A stretch of DNA of 37,159 nucleotides from Pseudomonadota bacterium (GTDB lineage Bacteria; Pseudomonadota; Alphaproteobacteria; Sphingomonadales; Sphingomonadaceae), in the NCBI GenBank assembly GCA_018240895.1, contig JAFEEX010000007.1, positions 1 through 37,159 on the forward strand. The letters are read 5' to 3'. Made by a program: the position numbers and the translations under genes. Of this stretch, positions 11,613 to 19,515 are shown piece after piece. The notes beneath the pieces were generated by a model that was not told the origin of the DNA, ran no database searches, and saw only the letters and a list, made by a program, of their open reading frames with translations. Positions within the stretch are counted from its first letter, which is position 1. Every line of letters begins with the position of its first letter.

Positions 11613-11638
11613 CGCGGCGAATGTAGAGGTTCGCCGCG
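11613..11638. other. Intergenic hairpin between two small secreted-protein genes
   Basis: CGCGGCGAA (11613-11621) pairs with TTCGCCGCG (11630-11638) across an 8-nt loop. It sits between the 123-residue gene and the 88-residue gene. Like the hairpin at 11233-11266 it has an 8-nt loop and no T-run, so it fits a role in mRNA processing better than termination. Confidence 0.5.
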
Positions 11639-11650
11639 CGCCGCTGGGGT

Positions 11651-12022
11651 TCAGCCAAGGCGTGCGGGTGGTTCGGGTTCGGGACCGAAATTACGGCCGA
11701 CAAGGGGGGGTGCAGGGGCGAGCGCTGGCGGCATGGCGCGCAATTCCGGCGTCACGTCGGATGCCAGGGGCGGCAACAGCGCTGGCGACGCCGCGCAGCC
11801 CATCTTGGCGACGCAGTCGGGCGTCATGCCCTTGCACGGTTTGCCGGTCTCCGGCTGCTTCTTGGCGAGCCCCATCATCTTCGCACAATCAGCGCTCATC
11901 GATGCGGCGGCAGCCAAATGCTCGGCCTTCTCGACCGGCATGGCATGGGCAAACGCGCTCCCCTGGCCGATCAGGCCAAGCAGTGCTCCCAGGAGCAGCA
12001 GCAAGGGGAACCAACGTTTCAC
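11651..12022 (-). CDS. Small secreted Cys/Met-containing protein of the copper cluster
   Basis: 123 residues. The signal peptide MKRWFPLLLLLGALLGLIGQGSAFA is followed by HAMPVEKAEHLAAAASMSADCAKMMGLAKKQPETGKPCKGMTPDCVAKMGCAAS, with four regularly spaced Cys next to Met or Lys-Met pairs. A Pro-rich C-terminal tail follows. It resembles small hypothetical proteins found beside sphingomonad copper genes as I remember them, but has no known function. The four Cys in an oxidising periplasm could form two disulfides or bind metal. It is transcribed with the cus genes downstream. Confidence 0.72.
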   Translation of the reverse strand: MKRWFPLLLLLGALLGLIGQGSAFAHAMPVEKAEHLAAAASMSADCAKMMGLAKKQPETGKPCKGMTPDCVAKMGCAASPALLPPLASDVTPELRAMPPALAPAPPLVGRNFGPEPEPPARLG

Positions 12023-12110
12023 TTCGATCTGCCTCTTACCCTGTCCTTCAATTGTTTGGAATACTTAGCACGAACAGCGGCGGATGTCTTGATCCAACAC
12101 AAATCGGCTG

Positions 12111-12380
12111 TCAGCGATCGAGACCGGCGAACAGATTGTAGAACAGGGCGAACAAGGCGCCCGCGATCAGTCCGAAGGCGAGCGACCAGCACAGGCCCAC
12201 GGCCAGCGCGGTCGTCGAGGCCGCTTCGGCATTGGTGAACAACTGCAGGTACATATGCGTTGCGGGCCCGATCGGCAGCAGGGCGCCGATCCAGCAGAGG
12301 AGATAGAACGCAAAGGTGGTGGCTGCCGCGGTGATCGCCACTCGAACGACGCCGAGCCTTTGGGGTGAAGTGCCGGTCAT
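12111..12380 (-). CDS. Small two-TM membrane protein (DUF5676-like)
   Basis: 89 residues from the ATG at 12380, with GAGAGGGGAAAG upstream. Two hydrophobic helices (VAITAAATTFAFYLLCWIGALL and LAVGLCWSLAFGLIAGALFALFYNLFAG) flank a loop with GPATHMYLQLFTNAEAAS. The helix-loop-helix layout and the C-terminal GLIAGALFALFYN resemble the DUF5676 family, though this is by eye only. Function unknown. It is the first gene of the leftward series that leads to cusCBAF. An FNR-box-like dyad lies upstream. Confidence 0.65.
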   Translation of the reverse strand: MTGTSPQRLGVVRVAITAAATTFAFYLLCWIGALLPIGPATHMYLQLFTNAEAASTTALAVGLCWSLAFGLIAGALFALFYNLFAGLDR

Positions 12381-12465
12381 ATACTTTCCCCTCTCCGATC
12401 GTTGTGGGGGCTGCAAGCCCCGGCGGTGAGTTGCCGTATCATTGCCAGCCCAGGCGCCAGAGGCA

Positions 12466-12479
12466 TTGATCTTGGTCAA
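12466..12479. promoter_or_regulatory. FNR/Anr-like dyad
   Basis: TTGAT-CTTG-GTCAA differs in one base from the FNR/Anr consensus TTGATnnnnATCAA. It lies about 86 bp upstream of the two-TM gene that heads the leftward cus series. Oxygen-linked control of copper genes would make sense, since Cu(I) dominates without oxygen, but one near-match in 37 kb is modest evidence. Confidence 0.35.
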
Positions 12480-12499
12480 TTCGGTATGTCGAAGCCGGA

Positions 12500-13786
<1,287 letters not shown>

Positions 13787-13813
13787 GAATTCAGCCTGCG
13801 AATTGTTTGCCGG

Positions 13814-14221
13814 TTATTGGTGCCGCCCCCGACGACCTTCCGCAAGGCCGGCAAGGATCGGGCAATCCGGGCGCGCATCGCCGCTGCATCCGTCCGCCAG
13901 ATCGAGCAGGGTCTGGCGCATCGCTTCGAGGGCGGCAGCCTTGCGGGCGAGATCGCCGGCATGTTCCAGGGCGATGGCCTTGACCTCGCTGCTGGCCCGC
14001 GTCCGGTCGTCCCACAGGGCGAGCAGCGCGGAGATTTCGTCGATCGAAAAACCGAGATCGCGCGCGTTGGCGATGAAGCGCAAGCGCTCGAGCGAGCGCG
14101 GGGGATAGTCCCGATATCCGTTGTCGCGCCGATCTGGCGGGGGCATCAGTCCGATGCCCTCGTAGTGGCGGATCATGCGCTGAGACACGCCCGTCGCCGT
14201 CGAGACCTGCCCGATGTTCAT
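13814..14221 (-). CDS. cueR: CueR-type MerR-family copper(I) regulator
   Basis: 135 residues from the ATG at 14221. The winged helix is canonical ([39 protein letters not shown]), followed by the dimerisation helix. The metal loop reads CSGDARPDC, the Cys-x7-Cys spacing of CueR (Cys112/Cys120). The helix before it has SSEVK, with Ser at the place of CueR Ser77 that marks sensors of monovalent metals. It should sense cytoplasmic Cu(I)/Ag(I) and turn on the copA operon. It overlaps the DUF2933 gene by 4 bases, so copA-DUF2933-merR are one coupled operon with autoregulation. Confidence 0.9.
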   Translation of the reverse strand: MNIGQVSTATGVSQRMIRHYEGIGLMPPPDRRDNGYRDYPPRSLERLRFIANARDLGFSIDEISALLALWDDRTRASSEVKAIALEHAGDLARKAAALEAMRQTLLDLADGCSGDARPDCPILAGLAEGRRGRHQ

Positions 14222-14421
14222 GGGCGATCGCCGTTCGGTCTTGGATTGCGGCCGTGATGATGACCGCCATGGAAGAAGTGCAGTAGCGGACAGGCGAACA
14301 GGAAGGCGTATGGCAGCAAGCCAAAAAGGTGCGCGCGGTGTTCCGGGTAGAACAGGAACGCGGCGATCAGCGCCGCCGAAACGAGCGCCAGGACCCACGC
14401 GCGTTTGCTGGAGAGATTCAT
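14218..14421 (-). CDS. DUF2933 small membrane protein
   Basis: 67 residues with two short hydrophobic helices ([17 protein letters not shown] and [22 protein letters not shown]), ending in a His-rich HGGHHHG tail. This is the look of DUF2933 proteins, often found next to copper ATPases. A Cys-Pro in the second helix and the His cluster could contact metal; role unknown. It overlaps copA by 4 bases upstream and merR by 4 bases downstream. Confidence 0.78.
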   Translation of the reverse strand: MNLSSKRAWVLALVSAALIAAFLFYPEHRAHLFGLLPYAFLFACPLLHFFHGGHHHGRNPRPNGDRP

Positions 14422-16760
14422 AGATCGATGCTCCTGAGCCGCAGCGAATTGCCGATGACGCTGACCGAGGACAGCGCCATCGCCGCCGCAGCGATGATTG
14501 GTGAAAGCATGAGGCCGAACAGCGGATAGAGCGCGCCCGCCGCCACCGGGATACCTGCGACGTTGTATGCAAAGGCGAAGAACAGGTTCTGGCGGATGTT
14601 GCCCATGGTCGCGTGGCTGAGACGGCGCGCGCGGACTATCCCGGTGAGGTCGCCCTTGAGCAGCGTGACCCCCGCGCTTTCGATCGCGACATCTGTGCCG
14701 GTGCCCATCGCGATGCCGACGTCGGCAGCGGCGAGCGCGGGCGCATCGTTGACCCCGTCGCCGGCCATGGCGACGATCCGCCCCTCATCGCGCAAGCGCT
14801 TGACGATCGCGCCCTTCTGGTCGGGCAGGACATCGGCTTCGACATTGTCGATGCCAAGGCGCCGGGCGATCGCATCGGCGGTGACGCGGTTGTCGCCCGT
14901 GAGCATGATGACGTGGATGCCGCCCTCGGCCAGCGCCTTGAGTGCATCCGGCGTGGTCTGCTTGACCGGATCGGCGATGCCAATGGCACCCGCGATCCGG
15001 CCGTCGATGCCGAGGAAGATCGCGGTCGCGCCTTCGCTGCGCAGGCGATCAGCGCGCGCCGCAAGGAGCTGCGTCGGGATGCCCTGTTCATCGAGGAAGC
15101 GGGCATTGCCGGCAACGAGCCGGCGTCCGTCAACCACGCCGGTAATGCCTTTGCCGACCGGCTGGTCGAACTCGCCGGGCTCGCTGATCGTCAGGTTTTT
15201 CGCCTCGGCAGCCTTGACGATGGCCAGCGCCAGCGGGTGCTGGCTGCCGCGCTCGAGGCTGGCGGCAAGCCGGAGTACCTCATCTTCCTCAAATCCGTCC
15301 GCCGTTTCGACGGCAATCACGGCGGGCTTGCCTTCGGTCAGCGTGCCGGTCTTGTCGACGACGAGCGTGTCGACCTTCTCCATCCGTTCGAGCGCCTCGG
15401 CGTTCTTGATGAGGATCCCCGCCTGCGCGCCGCGCCCGACGCCGACCATGATCGACATCGGCGTGGCAAGGCCGAGCGCGCAGGGGCAGGCGATGATCAG
15501 CACCGCCACGGCAGCGATCAGGCCATAGCCCATCGCCGGGGCCGGGCCGACCAGCGACCAGACGGTAAAGGCGATTCCCGCGACCGCGATCACCGCGGGC
15601 ACGAACCAGCCCGAAACGGTGTCGGCGAGCCGCTGGATCGGCGCACGGCTGCGCTGGGCGTCGGCGACCATCTGGACGATCCGCGCCAGCATGGTGTCGC
15701 GCCCGATTCTTTGGGCGCGCATGACGAGGCCGCCGGTCTGGTTGATCGTTCCGCCGATCAGCTTCGATCCCGCCTCCTTGGTGACGGGCATGGATTCGCC
15801 GGTGACCATCGACTCGTCGACCGTGCCGCGCCCTTCCAGCACCACGCCATCGACCGGCACCTTCTCGCCTGGGCGGACACGCAGCGTATCGCCGACGAGC
15901 ACCTGGTCGAGTGCGATTTCCTCGTCGCTGCCATCGGCGCGGACCCGGCGAGCGAGCTTGGGCGAGAGATCGAGCAGCGCGCGGATCGCGCCGCTGGTCG
16001 TCTCGCGGGCGCGCAGTTCGAGCACCTGGCCCAGCAGCACCAGTACGGTGATGACCGCGGCCGCCTCGAAATAGACCGCGACCGAACCATCCGGCGCGCG
16101 GAACGCAGCGGGGAACACGCCCGGCGCAAGCGTTGCCGCCATGCTGTAGGCCCAGGCAACGCCGGTGCCCATCGCTATCAGGGTGAACATGTTGAGATGG
16201 CGGGTTTTGATCGAGGTCCAGCCGCGTTCGAAGAACGGCCAGCCGGCCCACAGCACCACCGGCGTCGCCAGGACCATCTGGACGAGATTGCCCAGACGGC
16301 CGCCGAGTATATGGCGCAGACCGGTCAGATGCCCAGCCATCTCGAGCGCCACGACCGGCAGGGCCAGGACCAGGCCGATCACGAAGCGCCGCTTCATGTC
16401 CGCATATTCGGGCGAGGGACCATCGTTCAGCGTCGGGGTCATCGGCTCGAGCGCCATGCCGCAGATCGGGCAGCTTCCCGGCCCCGGCCGCTGGACTTCG
16501 GTGTGCATCGGGCAGGTCCAGATGGTGCCTTCGGGCACGGCTTCGACCGCGCGGGGCGTCTCGCTCAGATAGCGCGCCGGATCGGCGCTGAACTTTGCGA
16601 GGCAGCCTGCGCTGCAGAAATAGTGATGCGCTTCGCCATGGGTGGCGACATGCGGCGTGGTCGCCGGATCGACGTTCATCCCGCAGACGGGGTCGGTTTC
16701 CATGCCGTGTGATGCGCCGGAATGGGCGCAGTGGCTGTGATCGTGGGGCGACTCGGCCAT
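14418..16760 (-). CDS. copA: CopA-type P1B copper-exporting ATPase with YHS and Met/Cys N terminus
   Basis: 780 residues from the ATG at 16760 with AAGGAG eight bases upstream. The N terminus has no CxxC ferredoxin-like HMA domain. Instead there is a His-rich start, a YHS domain ([31 protein letters not shown]) and a second module ([27 protein letters not shown]). The ATPase core has the TGE loop (MVTGESMPV), CPC in the TM6 ion path ([13 protein letters not shown]), the [10 protein letters not shown] phosphorylation site and [10 protein letters not shown]. The last TM pair has [11 protein letters not shown] and [15 protein letters not shown], typical of Cu(I)/Ag(I) pumps. It exports cytoplasmic Cu(I) to the periplasm. 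Confidence 0.96.
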   Translation of the reverse strand: MAESPHDHSHCAHSGASHGMETDPVCGMNVDPATTPHVATHGEAHHYFCSAGCLAKFSADPARYLSETPRAVEAVPEGTIWTCPMHTEVQRPGPGSCPICGMALEPMTPTLNDGPSPEYADMKRRFVIGLVLALPVVALEMAGHLTGLRHILGGRLGNLVQMVLATPVVLWAGWPFFERGWTSIKTRHLNMFTLIAMGTGVAWAYSMAATLAPGVFPAAFRAPDGSVAVYFEAAAVITVLVLLGQVLELRARETTSGAIRALLDLSPKLARRVRADGSDEEIALDQVLVGDTLRVRPGEKVPVDGVVLEGRGTVDESMVTGESMPVTKEAGSKLIGGTINQTGGLVMRAQRIGRDTMLARIVQMVADAQRSRAPIQRLADTVSGWFVPAVIAVAGIAFTVWSLVGPAPAMGYGLIAAVAVLIIACPCALGLATPMSIMVGVGRGAQAGILIKNAEALERMEKVDTLVVDKTGTLTEGKPAVIAVETADGFEEDEVLRLAASLERGSQHPLALAIVKAAEAKNLTISEPGEFDQPVGKGITGVVDGRRLVAGNARFLDEQGIPTQLLAARADRLRSEGATAIFLGIDGRIAGAIGIADPVKQTTPDALKALAEGGIHVIMLTGDNRVTADAIARRLGIDNVEADVLPDQKGAIVKRLRDEGRIVAMAGDGVNDAPALAAADVGIAMGTGTDVAIESAGVTLLKGDLTGIVRARRLSHATMGNIRQNLFFAFAYNVAGIPVAAGALYPLFGLMLSPIIAAAAMALSSVSVIGNSLRLRSIDL

Positions 16761-16793
16761 TCGTCTTGCTCCTTAAGTCGCCCCTTCATGAAC

Positions 16794-16816
16794 CTTGACA
16801 TCATGTCATGGTCAAG
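16794..16816 (-). promoter_or_regulatory. Putative CueR-type operator/promoter of copA
   Basis: On the minus strand a 23-bp imperfect dyad begins CTTGAC and ends GTCAAG, with ATGACATGA in the middle, 34 bp before the copA start. TTGACC can serve as the -35; the dyad then fills the long 19-bp spacer that MerR-family activators use. The -10 (CATGAA) is weak. The regulator encoded in the same operon is the natural ligand. Confidence 0.6.
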
Positions 16817-16830
16817 CGGGAAATGTGCTG

Positions 16831-17571
16831 TCAGAAATTCATATGATGCAGCCCGCCATGCATGAATGTCCCGCCAAGGAATCCCTGGACCAGCACCGCC
16901 AGCGTCAAAAGCCCGAGTAAGGCGACGAACATCTTGTCGCCCGCGCGGTCCTCGTGAAACCGGCGCAGCCCCGCCCAGGCGAGCAGGGGCGCGGCAATGA
17001 CGATCGCCATGCCGAGATAGCGGTGCGCGGTGAGAATGAGGTTGCGGTCCCACAGATAGAACCCGCCGGCGAACCAGCCCAGCGGCATGGCGACAACCGC
17101 ACCGGCCGCGCCGGTCACCAGCATGATCCGCGCAGACGTGCGCCAGACCTTGCGCCGCCGGACAATCCCCAGCGCTTCCGCCGCAAAGGCGCTGACGATC
17201 AGGGCAATCGGGAAATGGATGACGACGACATGGAACTTGCCCAGCCAGATCATCAGCCGCTGACCGAACGGCTTGTCGCTGTTGTCCGGCGCTTCGTCCA
17301 TGTCCATGCCGTCCATCGAACCGTGGTCCATCGCCATGGCATCGTCCGCTTCGGGCGCCGGGGTCGAACCGTCGGCCATCATCGGCACCGCGCCCTGGTC
17401 CGCCAGCGCCTTCATGTCCGCCTGGCTCATGCCGCCAGCCTGTTCGGTTTCGGGCGTCCCGGGTCCGGCGCCCATATCGCGCGGATCATCGTGCGCCCAA
17501 AGGGCGGTGCCGCTCGCCGCGCCGACGAGCGCAAGAGCGAGGGCGGCGTTGCGCAGGACACTGGGTTTCAT
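16831..17571 (-). CDS. DUF2231 membrane protein with Met/Asp-rich periplasmic region
   Basis: 246 residues. A signal-like N-terminal helix precedes an acidic, Met-rich region (MAMDHGSMDGMDMDEAPDN). Four TM helices follow, with FHVVVIHFPIALIVSAFAAEALG and AHRYLGMAIVIAAPLLAWAGLRRFHED, the pattern of DUF2231 (heme- or metal-linked membrane family). The C terminus is GTFMHGGLHHMNF. Its His pairs inside helices and terminal Met/His suggest copper or heme contacts; role unknown. It lies between copC and copA in the same leftward direction, with a strong hairpin separating it from copC. Confidence 0.78.
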   Translation of the reverse strand: MKPSVLRNAALALALVGAASGTALWAHDDPRDMGAGPGTPETEQAGGMSQADMKALADQGAVPMMADGSTPAPEADDAMAMDHGSMDGMDMDEAPDNSDKPFGQRLMIWLGKFHVVVIHFPIALIVSAFAAEALGIVRRRKVWRTSARIMLVTGAAGAVVAMPLGWFAGGFYLWDRNLILTAHRYLGMAIVIAAPLLAWAGLRRFHEDRAGDKMFVALLGLLTLAVLVQGFLGGTFMHGGLHHMNF

Positions 17572-17608
17572 GAGCGGATGCCCTTTCTCGGCTGGACAGT
17601 CGGGAGTG

Positions 17609-17637
17609 CGGGCGCGCCGTCCATGGCGGCGCGCCCG
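17609..17637. terminator. 11-bp GC hairpin between copC and the DUF2231 gene
   Basis: CGGGCGCGCCG (17609-17619) pairs with CGGCGCGCCCG (17627-17637) around a 7-nt loop. It sits 6 bp past the copC stop in the leftward direction. No T-run follows, so read-through into the DUF2231 gene is likely and the hairpin may stabilise the copC message. Confidence 0.5.
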
Positions 17638-17642
17638 GAGAC

Positions 17643-18023
17643 TTACTTCACGGTGAAGGCGATCTTGCCGCTCTTCACCTCGCGGTCGTCGCCTGCGGCC
17701 ATCCAGCGCAGTTCATAACCGCCCGCCATCAGCGCGCTCTTGGGCATGACCATCACCGACTTGCCATCCTTGCCCATCATCACCGAGACGGGCATCGCCA
17801 TGGTGTGGCCCGCGGCCATGCCGGGCATCGAGGTCATGACCAGCTGGATGCGGGTGTTGGCGGGCCTGATCTTCTCGTTGAACACCAGGTTGATGTGCTG
17901 GGGCCTGGCAACCGTCGAATTGGCGGCGGGGGTCGAGGACACCAGTTGCGGGTGCGCCGAGGCAATTGCAGGCGCCGTCAGTGCGAGCGCGGCGAGGGCA
18001 AAGGCAAGTTTACGATTACGCAT
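17643..18023 (-). CDS. copC: CopC-type periplasmic copper-binding protein
   Basis: 126 residues from the ATG at 18023 with AAGGAG upstream. The signal peptide MRNRKLAFALAALALTAPAIASA is followed by HPQLVSSTPAANSTVARPQHINLVFNEKI, the CopC start in which the mature N-terminal His binds Cu(II). A Met-rich stretch (MTSMPGMAAGHTMAMPVSVMMGKDG) forms the Cu(I) side, then YELRWMAAGDDREVKSGKIAFTVK closes the beta barrel. It carries copper in the periplasm. No separate copD is seen. Expression probably starts from the ECF-type promoter at 18056-18081. Confidence 0.94.
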   Translation of the reverse strand: MRNRKLAFALAALALTAPAIASAHPQLVSSTPAANSTVARPQHINLVFNEKIRPANTRIQLVMTSMPGMAAGHTMAMPVSVMMGKDGKSVMVMPKSALMAGGYELRWMAAGDDREVKSGKIAFTVK

Positions 18024-18055
18024 GGGTGTTCTCCTTGGCAGCGTGTCAAAAGCGA

Positions 18056-18081
18056 ATACGCGGGCCAGGGCTCCATCCCTC
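18056..18081 (-). promoter_or_regulatory. ECF-type promoter of copC (GAGGG-N16-CGTAT)
   Basis: On the minus strand GAGGG (18081-18077), preceded by CATTTT, is followed after exactly 16 bp by CGTAT (18060-18056). The expected start of transcription is near 18049, leaving a short leader with AAGGAG before copC. The same two boxes at the same spacing occur at 18105-18130 and 19453-19478. Confidence 0.7.
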
Positions 18082-18104
18082 AAAATGAACACAAGGAATT
18101 TTTC

Positions 18105-18131
18105 GAGGGATCGGCGATCGCCCCGCGTATA
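18105..18131 (+). promoter_or_regulatory. ECF-type promoter of the cnrYXH-like operon
   Basis: GGAATTTTTC leads into GAGGG (18105-18109), then 16 bp, then CGTATA (18126-18131). The start codon of the cnrY-like gene lies 28 bp past the -10. The motif is back to back with the copC promoter in a 135-bp divergent gap, so one sigma factor could fire both. Confidence 0.72.
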
Positions 18132-18158
18132 GGATGCGAGGCAATAAGGAGATTGTCC

Positions 18159-18437
18159 GTGCCCGACCTTGATCAGATTTTGAGCCGCCTTGGCGCGACC
18201 GCCGTTCCGCTGGAACTTGCCGCGATCGACGACGCTGTATTCGCCGGATTGGCCCGCAGCCGCCGTGAGGCCATGGCGGCTTCGCGGATGACAGGCATCG
18301 CCGCCAGTCTCGCGCTGGTTGCGGGAGTGGCGGGCGGCGGGATTTCCGCCATCGCCCAGGCTGCGGCCCGGCCGCTGTCCCCCTTCGCTGCCGATACCGC
18401 ACTCGCTCCGTCGTCCCTGCTCGCGGTTCATCCGTGA
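18159..18437 (+). CDS. CnrY-like membrane anti-sigma factor (putative)
   Basis: 92 residues from a GTG at 18159 with AAGGAG seven bases upstream. A cytoplasmic N-terminal part (PDLDQILSRLGATAVPLELAAIDDAVFAGLARSRREAMAASR) is followed by one TM helix (MTGIAASLALVAGVAGGGISAIAQAA) and a short periplasmic tail. Size, topology and position match CnrY of Cupriavidus (about 95 residues), which holds the sigma factor CnrH at the membrane. There is little sequence to compare, so the call rests on gene order Y-X-H and topology. The next gene begins about 3 bases before this stop. Confidence 0.65.
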   Translation: MPDLDQILSRLGATAVPLELAAIDDAVFAGLARSRREAMAASRMTGIAASLALVAGVAGGGISAIAQAAARPLSPFAADTALAPSSLLAVHP

Positions 18438-18889
18438 GCTGGAGCAAGCGCCTCGTGCTGATCGCGCTGGTCGCCTTCGCGGCGGCGCTGGGCGGCACAT
18501 ATCTTGGCCGGGCGATCTTTGTCGACCGGACTCCCCGCGAAACCGAACTGCACGCGCTTCTGCACCGTCAGCTGAACCTCGATGCCGCGCAGCAGGCCAG
18601 GATCGACGAAATCGAGCGGCGCTTCGCGGTGCGCCGAACCGCGCTTGAACTCGAGATGCGCGCGGCCAACGCCCATCTCGCCGCCGCGATCGAGGCCGAG
18701 CACGGCTATGGTCCGGAAGTTACCGCCGCGATCGATCATACCCACATGGTCATGGGCGAAATGCAGAAAGAGACGCTCGAGCATCTCTTCGCCATGCGCG
18801 GCGTCCTGAGGCCCGACCAGGCGGCACTGTTCGACCGGAGCGTTACGAAAGCACTGACCGCTGACGCCCAGTCCGCCGCGAAAAGGTGA
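18434..18889 (+). CDS. CnrX-like periplasmic metal sensor
   Basis: 151 residues (start GTG at 18434). One N-terminal TM helix (LVLIALVAFAAALGGTYLG) anchors a helical periplasmic domain. His40, His44, Glu61, His117 and Met121 (HALLH, DEIE, EHLFAM) match the CnrX nickel/cobalt ligands His42, His46, Glu63, His119 and Met123 with a constant offset of 2. CnrX senses metal and releases the sigma factor through CnrY. The stop overlaps the sigma-factor start (GTGA). The motifs are seen; the numbering of CnrX is from memory. The natural metal here may be copper or silver, given the neighbours. Confidence 0.85.
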   Translation: MSWSKRLVLIALVAFAAALGGTYLGRAIFVDRTPRETELHALLHRQLNLDAAQQARIDEIERRFAVRRTALELEMRAANAHLAAAIEAEHGYGPEVTAAIDHTHMVMGEMQKETLEHLFAMRGVLRPDQAALFDRSVTKALTADAQSAAKR

Positions 18890-19461
18890 ACCTGGACCTA
18901 TCCGATTGCAACGATGCGGACCTCGCGGCTCTTGCCCGCGCGGGACGGCAGGAGGCCTATCGCGAGTTGCTTGCCCGGCACCGCGCACCGGTATTCCGCG
19001 TGGTTCGTGCTGCCATCGGCGACGACCACGAGGCGCTCGACATTGTCCAGGAAGTGTTCATTGCCGCATTTGCGGCGCTCGATCGCTATGACCCGGAACG
19101 CCCGTTCGCCGTCTGGCTCAAGCGGATCGCGCTGAACAAATGCCGCGACTGGGCACGGCGGCGGCGCGTGCGCGCGTTCTTCACCCGCGCTGCACCGCTG
19201 GAGGAAGCCTTTGCGGTGGCGGACGATGCCGCTCTCCCCGATGCGCAGGCCGAAAGCCGCGCCGAACTGGCCGGTGCCTCCGCCGCAATAGCAAGCCTGC
19301 CGCATCGCTTGCGCGAGGCTCTGGTGTTGCGGACGGTTGACGGCCTTAGCCAGGCCGAAGCTGCCGAGGTGCTCCAGGTAAGCGAGAAGACCGTCGAAAC
19401 CCGGCTTTACCGGGCCCGAACCAGGCTCAAGGAACAACTCGACGGAATTTTTGAGGGGTAG
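18886..19461 (+). CDS. ECF sigma factor, CnrH-like
   Basis: 191 residues from a GTG at 18886. Region 2 reads YRELLARHRAPVFRVVRAAIGDDHEALDIVQEVFIAAFAALDRYDPERPFAVWLKRIALNKCRDWARRR, and region 4 reads LPHRLREALVLRTVDGLSQAEAAEVLQVSEKTVETRLYRARTRLKEQL. There is no extra domain. It should direct RNA polymerase to the GAGGG-N16-CGTAT promoters found upstream of copC, of its own operon and of the multicopper oxidase just downstream. It is the third gene of the Y-X-H set, with overlapping stops and starts. Confidence 0.93.
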   Translation: MNLDLSDCNDADLAALARAGRQEAYRELLARHRAPVFRVVRAAIGDDHEALDIVQEVFIAAFAALDRYDPERPFAVWLKRIALNKCRDWARRRRVRAFFTRAAPLEEAFAVADDAALPDAQAESRAELAGASAAIASLPHRLREALVLRTVDGLSQAEAAEVLQVSEKTVETRLYRARTRLKEQLDGIFEG

Positions 19462-19479
19462 CGCGATCAGCCGCGTATG
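19453..19479 (+). promoter_or_regulatory. ECF-type promoter of the multicopper oxidase operon
   Basis: GGAATTTTT runs into GAGGG (19453-19457), then 16 bp, then CGTATG (19474-19479). It overlaps the end of the sigma-factor gene. With a start of transcription near 19486, the ATG at 19477 would be excluded, which supports translation from 19516. Confidence 0.7.
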
Positions 19480-19515
19480 ACTTTCCAAAGGTCCTCATCT
19501 CTTCGGGTGTCCCCC

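Noticed and set aside
14613-16712. Open frame of 699 codons on the plus strand across the copA ATPase gene
   Set aside because: Antisense shadow of copA, with a composition rich in Asp, Arg, His and Gly and no family motif.
18095-18131. GGAATT (18095) with CGTATA (18126) as the -35/-10 pair of an ECF promoter
   Set aside because: The spacing of 25 bp is too long for an ECF promoter and differs by one from the copy at 19444; GAGGG-N16-CGTAT keeps one spacing in all three copies.
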